A DNA stretch of 64,000 bases, taken from positions 5,456,001 through 5,520,000 of the forward strand of contig CM070723.1 of assembly GCA_036346275.1 (NCBI GenBank), read 5' to 3'. Below the pieces are notes generated by a model. That model was given only the letters and a program-made list of their open reading frames with translations. It had not been told where the DNA came from and did not search any database. Origin of the DNA: Otatea glauca (lineage: Eukaryota; Streptophyta; Magnoliopsida; Poales; Poaceae). Below are positions 56,307-64,000 of this stretch, one piece after another (the stretch's first letter is position 1; every line of letters starts with the position of its first letter). The position numbers and the translations under genes are program-made.

Positions 56307-57299
56307 CACTTTATTGATCAAGTACAACTTCAACCTAGAGTGAGATTGAGAGGTTGGATTTCTCAAATGTTTTCTTCGCGTTTCGTTTATGTGCCGTTTC
56401 CCATTGGTGTGATCTTTTATTATTTGCGACTACTCCTTTGCATCGCATCACCAGTATTGTTAGGCTGATAATCGGGAGCCACTACACCAAATACTGTCGA
56501 CTTGTTGTTCTCTCCAACTGAAGTAGTTCTGTGCTGCTTAGGGAGATTGGATAGGTTGGTGCAACGTTCGATTCTAGAACATATTATGTGCTAGCTCCAC
56601 CCTATTTGGTGCTACCTATATATGCTTTTATTCTTCGAGAAATTGTTCAAATGGTCATGAAAAAGCGGAATAAATTTGTCAATACTGACACATGACCAAT
56701 ATATCATGTCAAAAAATTTCAAATCTAAATTCGATTTACACATTGGGAAACCAAAAGGATAAATTTACTGAAATTTGTCTTTTTCTGTTTCTCTTAATAT
56801 ACATTAGGTTTCTTTTTGAAAATTTGCATGCTTCTTGACTATATCATCTCTATCTGCACAATTTTTTTCACAATTTTTCATAACAATTTGGACAATTTTC
56901 TGAGAAATAAGAACATGGGTAGCATGATATACGGAGCACAAAATTTCTTCTCTATCAGAGCAAACCTTGGTATGATAGGCTTTCGTTCTTTTTAGTACTC
57001 TTGCCACGCACCTAAATATTCCTGTTGGATATGATTTGAGGGTCTCTTTGGTTCAAAGGAATTTCAAGGAAAATATAGAAATCCTATTTTTATAGGATTT
57101 TGCACTATGGCTGCGCGCGTTTGATTCAAAGAATCGGTCCATCGAATTTCTTAAGGTACTGTAGCATTTATATGAAATCACAGGTAGTTCAAAGGGAATC
57201 AAAACACCTACTGCAACCTCATTTTTCCAATCCTATGTTTGTCCCTCCTTTGTGTTGCATATGCATTTTTATCTTATTCTTATGTTTTTTCTATCAATA
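56307..57299. other. Intergenic; one isolated hAT-type end
   Basis: TCTTTGGTTCAAAGGAATTT at about 57043 is a usual end of small hAT MITEs but no matching partner was found. No gene. Confidence 0.3.
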
Positions 57300-57562
57300 A
57301 TCCCTCCATCCAAATTTAAACTTAGTATAATTTTTTAATAGTTTTGTCCATAAATATAGGGTGTGCTTCATGTTTCAATGCAAATTAATGCGATGTTCCT
57401 GTTATACCCCTAATAAATATCTAGATTTACCTGATATTCTCTACATACATACATTGAATATAGTACTTAGATATAATAATTAAAGATAGTCTAGTCTTTT
57501 CCATTATCTCTATAGTCTATTGTCCCTAAGAAAATATATCATATAAACTTATACGGAGATAG
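57300..57562. mobile_element. Stowaway-like MITE
   Basis: TCCCTCCATCCAAATTTAAA at the left and AAACTTATACGGAGATAG at the right, TA after the right end. 263 bp. Same family as 47593-50568. Confidence 0.7.
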
Positions 57563-58888
57563 TATGTCTTTTAGAATTCGGCGAAGTTTAAAATGAGGCC
57601 CCGAATATTGTAATTGTGTATGCCCTTAAAAAATGAAGGGTTCAATTGGACACAATCCCAGCAAAGAGCATGCAAGCTACGCCTTGAACTCCTGTCCCGT
57701 GGACATCGTGTTGACTTTGGGTCACGCTCTTTACTCCTGAAGGTTGACCTTCTGGACGTGGGGCTAGCCCACGCATGTGCCGCTGCTAGTACTGCTAGCT
57801 GCATACATCTAGCTAAGGTCGACTCGTCAGTCGTCATGGGTCGATCGGTCTTCTCCTGCGTTACAGTCTCCTCCATTAAAATGCATGTGTGCATGCATAT
57901 GTAGAGAGATCTATGGCGCTTAAAGAGTTAAAGTACCAAGGCAAGCTAGCCAGCCATTACTCTACTGCTACTGCTAGTACTGTTACTCAACTTTATTTAT
58001 GTCTCCTGCTCTGCTTCGCCTGTCTGTGACTCTGTGTAGGACAGCCAGATCAGAAGAGCGGTCAAATAGACGTCTCATAGTCACAGACGATAGCTTATTT
58101 TTTTTTTAAAAAAAAAAAGTTATGTTAACATATTCAAAGCCCTTTACTTTAATAGCTATGTAAAGCTATAAAGATAAGAGACTAAACATCCACAAGCAAA
58201 CCTCCGCAAAAAATCAAGTCAAATGATGCTTCACATCTAGATCAGTGCTATCGCCAACCAAAATACTGTATTGTCGTTAAATTAGTGCTACCGCAATTTC
58301 AACGGTGGTAGTATCTTTCTCTTTGAGCAAAATTGAGAACAGTAGGTTAAGAAAAACCCAAACGGACATAACTTTTAAACCACAACACCAAATCTCATAC
58401 AACTTGAAACAAAGCCTCCTTAGGACATTTAGAACCTATTCCAATAAAAAAATATCAAGCATTATTTTCAAAGTTTCAAACAAAAACTCTCAAGATTTCA
58501 CTCCTTTCAAAGCCAAAACCGAGCAAACTCAAGACAAATTTCAAGAACTTGCTATTGGCATACACCTATATGGATGGAATCCGGTCTCTAAGAGATATCT
58601 CTATCACTTACACGTCCTTGTCACCAAGTAAGATCAAGTGGACAGAAAGATACACAAAAAACCAAGCCAAATCAAACTTTCAACACTTGAGTAAAGAAGA
58701 GAAAGACTTGGATGAATTTTGGATATCTATTGATATTTGGAGATAAATATTTACAGCCACTCCCTACCCACACTCACAAGCCTAAAGATGATTAAAAAAA
58801 ACTCATATACAAGAGCCTCAAGTCATCTCTCCAAAGCACTCTCACGAGCACTCTCTCACAAAGCCTTAGAAGGCTTCCACAGGCTTAA
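57563..58888. other. Non-coding stretch, first part unique, then repeat-like
   Basis: From about 58225 on, GTGCTACCGCAATTTCAACG words begin that recur at 61140-61990. No gene seen; + frames 57614-57904 and 58305-58631 have no family signature. Confidence 0.35.
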
Positions 58889-58896
58889 TCCCTAAG

Positions 58897-60368
58897 TAGG
58901 GGTGAAAACGGGCCGGATTTTATCCACCCGATTTGGATCCGGATCCGATCAGGACTGGATTCGGGATGGAATTTAGATATCCAATCGGATCCGAATAATT
59001 GATTCCGGGTACCGGACCAGATTCGGAGCATGCATTATCCGGAAAATATGGGTTAGGACCCCGATATCGGATAAGGACCTGTCGACGATCGGGACCGTCG
59101 ACCGCAAAGAAAGAGGGTGAAGGGTAGTACGGAGGGCGAGGCCCAGAGCTTCGCTCGTCCGGGAGGTACCCTCGGCGGGCGTACTGAACAAGGGGGCCAA
59201 CACAATCAAACAGGGGACACGAGATTTATACTGGTTCGGGCCGAACGTCCCTACTCTGGTTCGGGCCGAACGTCCCTACTCCAGTTCGGATGATGGTACT
59301 ATATTGCCCTCAATGCCGATGGCTGCACGGCCTTTACAAATGAGAGCTAGGGGTTGCAATATGAGAGTGCCGGAGCCTAGTTCGTGGAGGTGTAGTGAGA
59401 AAGAAGAAAAGCCACCCTTCCAGAGGGCCCTGCCCTCCCTTATACGGCTGAAAGGGGCAGGTTACATTGGGGATTAGGAGCCGAGAGGATGAAGGGGCTC
59501 ATGTCAAAAAGCCTTCGTCTTGGTGACTAGTCTTGTCTGGCCTTGCCCACGCCGGGTTAGTAGACTCTCCGAGCAAAGCAGGTCGCTGCTTCTTCGGAAA
59601 CAACGCACCCACTCTCTGTGGTTTTGTCGATGATGACGCGTTGCCATCGCGTGGCCCCGCCACGCTCGGGTGAGTGGACTCCCATCTCAGACGCGATCGG
59701 ATGATGGGATCGAGGCTTTGACTTTGGCGACCTTCGTGCCCTTGGGAAGGAGCCACCGCTCGCGGCGGTCGCTTCAGCGGTCGCGATCGTTGGACACGTG
59801 GTTAAAGGTCACGGAGGCCCGATGCTCGACCTTGGCGAGACCGGATCGGCCGGTCGAGGTCGGGAGCCCGGCAGTGATTTAAGGTCGAACGCCCGCTAGG
59901 TCGGGAAAGAGCTCGGGCGGTCGGCTAGGTCGGGGAAGAGCTCCTTTATGGCCTTGCGGGACCTTTGGTCGGAGCCTGGCTCGGAACAGTCCGATTGGTG
60001 CTCGGATCGGCGGTTCGGGATGTCTCCGCCGAGCTAGGGACATCCCCGATCTTAGAGGAGGGTCGCTCAAAGCCCCAGGGGGCCACGTGTCGTGTGGCGA
60101 TCCCGATGTAACTCAGATAGAAAACAATACTATATAGTAGTAAGTCATGTGCAAATACTTAAAAAATTTAAAACGTACACTTGATTATCAATTTATCATG
60201 CGTGCATTATCCATATATCTTTATCCATTCCCGATCCGAATCCGTCAGGTATCTGTCCTATGCCCGTATCCCAAATAACCCATATTCGTATCCGAATCCG
60301 GAAAAAATAATATGGGTCAAGATACGAGAAGAGCAATATCCACCCATATCCGACCCGTTTCCACCCTA
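58897..60368. mobile_element. hAT element (TAGGGGTGAAAACGG family) carrying a solo LTR
   Basis: Ends TAGGGGTGAAAACGGGCCGG and CCGTTTCCACCCTA (inverted). Perfect 8-bp TSD TCCCTAAG at 58889-58896 and 60369-60376. Without the inserted LTR it is about 445 bp, with CCGGATCC-like subterminal words as in the copy at 51091-51678. Confidence 0.9.
59080..60107 (-). mobile_element. Gypsy LTR of the RIRE2-like type, reverse orientation, probably solo
   Basis: + strand starts TGTCGACGATC, the complement of a CA end. The - strand has TATAAGGGAGGGCAGGG near 59430-59445 and an upstream part (GAGCTCTTTCCCGACCTAGC, GACCAAAGGTCCC) like the left LTR at 2948-3200. A 26-bp unit (GGTTCGGGCCGAACGTCCC) is doubled at 59232-59283. 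The right border and TSD are not clear. Confidence 0.65.
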
Positions 60369-60376
60369 TCCCTAAG

Positions 60377-61140
60377 CCAAGCCAACCACTTCACTTCAAA
60401 ACCCTAAATCTAAACCACACATGTGGATACTATTTACTTACACATGGACTAACCCTGTAATCCAACAACACAACAGGTTTTACACTTAACACTTGAGCAT
60501 GCTTTTCAAAGCACTCTTCACCATGACGCTCTATTAACCCATTCCACACTCTTGTCCTCCATTGGCTTGATCTAAACTACTTTTAGGCCAACGCCGTGGT
60601 TTTCCATACCACCACTACAACCACTTTTTCTGTAGTGGGCAACTATCTAAATGGCCTCTTTACCAACATTTTCCTATTTCTTCTCTTCAAAGCAACTTAG
60701 AAACAAAGTCTTCACATCAAAGTATCTCAGCATGCTTTGACACGTAGCCAATGAAGCTCAATGATTTGTCATCAGATCTTGACACACCCGATCTCCCTTG
60801 GATCGTCTCTATTTGCACCGGGCCAAGTCACTTGGCACACCACATACATCAACTCACCTCTTCACGATCCTTGTATTTTTTTGTCCTTCTCGCTTGAGCC
60901 ATGTAGCCTCAACCGGGCTTACTGGACCACCCGGATCTCAGCTTTCCCGCCTAGTCCCGGTCAATTGCCTTTGACCGCTAACATTCTCCAAACCACCTAC
61001 ACGTCCAAAGATCAAGCAATCATCTACGAGCAAAAGTTTCATGCACTTAACTCATGATAATAAATAACAATGCATCATACAACACATATGCACATATGCT
61101 TGATACCTTAAACCAATTCACTACCCAACTCAACAATTTC
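60377..61140. other. Non-coding, nothing recognised
   Basis: C/A-rich sequence; the + frame 60761-61057 has no family signature. Confidence 0.35.
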
Positions 61141-61144
61141 GACC

Positions 61145-61468
61145 AAGACCAGTGCTACCACCAACTAATAGTCGGTACTACTAATCCTTTGGTGTTACCG
61201 CACTTTCAATGATGGTATTATCATTCTTAATCTTGGATCAAATACCTCCGTAAAATAACTACCGCTAGCTAAAACTCAATACTACTGAAAAATAAGTGCT
61301 ACCGCCAACCAAAGTACAATGCTAACATCCCATCGATGCTACCGCACTTTCAATAGTGATGCTACCTTTCTTATCCTTCAACCAAAACACCTTCTCTGCA
61401 AAATAATTACCGTCAACTAAAACTCAATACTACTAAAAATTGGTTCTACCATCAACCAAAATGCAGTG
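61145..61468 (+). repeat. Imperfect repeats of about 150-170 bp around GTGCTACCGC
   Basis: GTGCTACC(A/G)CCAAC, CTACCGCACTTTCAATGRTG and AACTAAAACTCAATACTACT recur in order. Related words are at 58230-58320 and 61932-61990, so the block is split by later insertions. It is similar in style to non-coding parts of grass LTR elements. Confidence 0.55.
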
Positions 61469-61931
61469 TGTTGTGGGAGTATCCCCACCATTCGGTACTT
61501 TGTCCCATGTTCACGGCGCAATGGAGTCCCATCCGGCAACCATTGGATTTAACCCTCTCACGCCCACAACCGTCGGATCTAGCCCAGTCAGGTGGACTAT
61601 GTCAACTAGGAGTACGCCATGCACCAACCGGCAGGAGCTAGTGCAAGACAACATGTGGGTGGCGACAAGGGCAAAAGGACATTTATGCCCTTGGTATTAT
61701 AGCACTTTTAGGAGGATTTCTTTGTAATATGCCAACCCCCACGGTACTATAAATAAAGCCCCATGAGCGCCAATTGAGAGGGTTGGAGCACTTACAATTG
61801 AGCATTATATATACAAGTCTCCTACTTGTTTCTGGATTCTCACGCTTCGTCTAAGCCTCCTTCAGAGCCCATAGAAGCCCATTTCTATTAATGTTTGACT
61901 CCGAAACCACAACACATGCCATCGATCACGT
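61469..61931 (+). mobile_element. LTR-like insertion flanked by CAGTG, with TATA box
   Basis: Starts TGTTGTGGGAGTATCCCC. TATAAATA at 61748-61755 is followed by an AAGCCCC leader. CAGTG occurs at 61464-61468 and 61932-61936, and the flanking repeat continues across it. The right end lacks the usual CA, so class is uncertain. Confidence 0.45.
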
Positions 61932-61990
61932 CAGTGCTACCACACTTTCAATGGTGATGCTAACTTTTTTCTTTACCACTTGCAAAACAA

Positions 61991-62594
61991 AACCAAATAT
62001 TCTTACACAACATTGGCTCATGAAGTGATCACTATTCTAGCCCCCTCCCCCTCTTTTTTTTTAAATGTCTTCCTCCCAAATAGAATTGCAAATTTAGCCC
62101 CCTACCCACCGTGGAAGACACCTTCCACGCTCTCCTACTTTGGAAGGGCCTCCTATGCTCACCTCCGAGGCATCGCTCCTCCCACGCACGCCTCCTCTGC
62201 TCCCGCGCTCGCCCTCTACGGCTTGGCCTCCTTCTGCTCCTCCATAGCGCAGCGCCGCACTCGACGCCTGTTCCTGCGTTGACTGCCGCCCGCGCTGTGG
62301 CTCCGTGGCACCCCAGCCTCCCACACTGCCTAGGCATGATAGACGACAACCGCGGTGGAAGAGGGGACTATATTTACAAAAAAAAATTGAAAAGAAACCA
62401 TTTTTGCAACAAAAAAAAGAAGATAGTTAGAAAAGTGACCATATCTTGGCTCGTCTCACAACCAGCTTGCATCGGTAGGATATACTGGCCAAAAGGCCAC
62501 TTTTACTGCACATGGAGAACGTGACGTGGACCAAAACTTACCGATGTGCATGTCAGATTGTCAGTGAGTGTATATGGCTAGTGTAGGCAGTCAA
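61991..62594. other. Non-coding with GC-rich block 62100-62335
   Basis: Frames on both strands (+ 62111-62524, - 62032-62349) overlap in GC-rich DNA and show no domain. Probably decayed transposon interior. Confidence 0.35.
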
Positions 62595-62730
62595 CACTAC
62601 TACAGAACTGGGCATCACAACCGGCCTATTAGAAGCGGTTTGGTGCGAACCCGTTGTGATCTTCGCACCAGAAGCGGTTCGTTGGCAACGGTCCGGAGAG
62701 GGCTTCGAGCGGTTGAGACACGAACCGCTT

Positions 62731-62823
62731 CGAAGGTTGCGTTCTAGAAGCGGTTCTTTTCTCAAACCGCTTCGATTTTCGAAGCGGTTTGAGAAAAGAA
62801 CCGCTTCTAGAACGCAACCTTCG
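62731..62823. repeat. Perfect 44-bp hairpin in the CACTA subterminal region
   Basis: Arms 62731-62774 and 62780-62823 are exact complements around an ATTTT loop. Pairing continues imperfectly outward to about 62700 and 62855 (GGCTTCGAGCGGTT against AACCGCTCGAAGCC). Confidence 0.92.
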
Positions 62824-63496
62824 TAAGCGTTCATGTCTCCAACCGCTCGAAGCCCTTCCGCAGCAGCGCATTTAAACCCTTCTTCCTCCATGCGCCAAAG
62901 AGAGGTACGAATACGATCGAACAGAGAAGGCCGACCAAGCCGTTTGGGAGGTGCTGTCCAAATTTTTAATTGGAGGTGATTAGCTCTAAATTAAGTGTTT
63001 CAAAGTTAGTAACATCATGTGAACATCCTTCTCACCTAGATATTGCTATTTTTTTCAATGGATGTGGAGAAATCTTGAACTTTTTAAGCATTATCGAAAA
63101 TTTGTTTTCCGTGCCTTGTTTTATTGTTGTATGAAGATGTAGATGGAGATCTAGTTCAAAATATGACATTACAAGGTAAAGGTGATTGGAAGCTTTAGAT
63201 CTATGTGGTTGTTAGCTTTAGAATCTTAAATATCACAATATTGGGAGAGATCTAGGTACAACATTGCAAGGAAGTAATTATTGGTGTATGAAATAAAATA
63301 GAAAAACATGTAGAAGGATAAAAAATAATTACAAAGGTAGGAAGGAATAGAAAATAATTAGAAAGGTAGGTCTTTAATTGGATGACTGTAGGTGGAGTTT
63401 TTTTGTTGGGTTTAAATGTTACTAAATTTTAGTTAGGTTATAATTTTTCTAATCTGAATTTGTTATAATTTTTAATGAAATTATAACTTGGTATAG

Positions 63497-63900
63497 ATGA
63501 ATCGGCAATGGATGTACAATGCGGACCGTCGCCGAGAGAGTTCATTGATGGCGTGCGTGCTTTTCTCGATGCGGCGTTGCATTCTTGCCTCCAGCGACTT
63601 CATATGTTGTCCGTGTGTAGATTGCAAGAACGAGAAGGAGCACTCTCAGCGATGGCAAGTTATGAACCACTTGATCATGAGAGGTTTCATGCCAAACTAT
63701 ACCGCTTGAGCAACCATGGCGGTTGAGGTGATTAGCCAGAAGACGATGAAGAAGACGAGGAAGAGGAAGATGGATTCAACGAGATCCCTGACGACACGCA
63801 CATCGCTCCGTGGAAGAAACACTTGGTGACTTTGGTGATGATGAGCTAGACCAGATGTCATGCGTGGCGAGAGGGAGACTACAGATGAAAGATAGCTCGA
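63497..63900 (+). pseudogene. CACTA transposase N-terminus (transposase-associated domain), frameshifted
   Basis: ATG at 63497 opens MNRQWMYNADRR. The expected continuation REFIDGVRAFLDAALHS is in another frame from about 63535 to 63590. Reading returns to the first frame as ICCPCVDCKNEKEHSQRWQV and MNHLIMRGFMPNY, which is the Cys-rich transposase-associated domain (PF13963 type) of En/Spm TNPD proteins. It then meets a TGA near 63706 and continues as an acidic Asp/Glu stretch in a further frame (63740-63780). These compensating and further frame changes show a decayed copy. The domain is thought to precede the catalytic transposase part, which lies beyond the window. Confidence 0.85.
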
Positions 63901-64000
63901 GAAGTTCCAACAGCATGTTAGAGGACCACGTAACTCCTTTGTACCCAAACCGTAAGGTGGCCACAAAAAGTCGCAGATCACACTGAACTCATGCAATGGA

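Larger units (their letters stand above)
62595..64000 (+). mobile_element. CACTA (En/Spm-like) transposon, left end, cut by the window edge
   Basis: Starts CACTACTACAGAACTGGGCA, a usual grass CACTA end, preceded by CAA as a possible 3-bp TSD. The first 270 bp hold many AAGCGGTT / AACCGCTT words as subterminal transposase sites, including a perfect hairpin. A transposase start follows at 63497. The right end is outside the window. Confidence 0.85.

Noticed and set aside
57614..57904. Overlapping + and - frames of about 100 codons
   Set aside because: No family signature, no intron or promoter evidence.
62111..62524. 137-codon + frame
   Set aside because: Overlaps another frame on the - strand, low-complexity Leu/Arg/His composition, probably transposon interior.

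Overview
This is nuclear DNA of a grass (Poaceae, probably panicoid). The evidence is a three-exon S-like RNase gene with GC-rich third codon positions, Stowaway-type MITEs with TA target duplications, a Sirevirus (Copia), a Tat/RIRE2-type Gypsy element, hAT and CACTA transposons, and several solo LTRs. No bacterial, organellar or rRNA sequence was seen. Only two host genes are supported: the C-terminal end of an unidentified gene (3-155, + strand) and a complete secreted ribonuclease T2 gene (34967-35919, - strand). They are convergent.

Region 1, 515-34615, is one nested retrotransposon block between those two genes. The outermost element is a degraded Sirevirus. Its 5' LTR is 515-2947 plus 18240-18604, its internal region is 18605-25392, and its 3' LTR is 25393-25571 plus 32102-34615. 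A 15.3-kb Gypsy element (2948-18239) sits in the 5' LTR. It has LTRs, decayed gag-pol, an archaeal-type RNase H, antisense ORFs with their own TATA box, and a 1.75-kb tandem array. The 3' LTR holds a reverse-oriented Copia solo LTR (TSD TAGGG), which itself holds a 5000-bp reverse-oriented solo LTR (TSD AGAAT). The Sirevirus interior holds a reverse-oriented LTR in gag and a hAT element with an 8-bp TSD.

Region 2, 34616-44200, holds the RNase gene, a tRNA-Leu pseudogene, a foldback MITE, a solo LTR with TSD GAATT, Stowaway-like MITEs and unassigned DNA.

Region 3, 44210-57600, is dense in DNA transposons and solo LTRs. It includes a hAT relic that still codes the transposase dimerisation domain, a GAAACTT-word degenerate repeat, a 32-bp palindrome touching a solo LTR with TSD GCGTG, a MITE-in-MITE holding a 2.5-kb solo LTR (TSD ATAAT), a second hAT of the TAGGGRTG family, and a pair of inverted hAT-like arms.

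Region 4, 57600-64000, contains a third TAGGGGTG hAT carrying a solo LTR, imperfect repeats around GCTACCGC, and the left end of a CACTA (En/Spm-like) transposon with a 44-bp perfect hairpin and a frameshifted transposase start, cut by the window edge.

Most long open frames here are transposon remains or chance frames. No new metabolic or defence system is evident. The most informative material is the insertion chronology, the antisense transcription unit of the Gypsy element, and the palindrome clusters in the LTRs.
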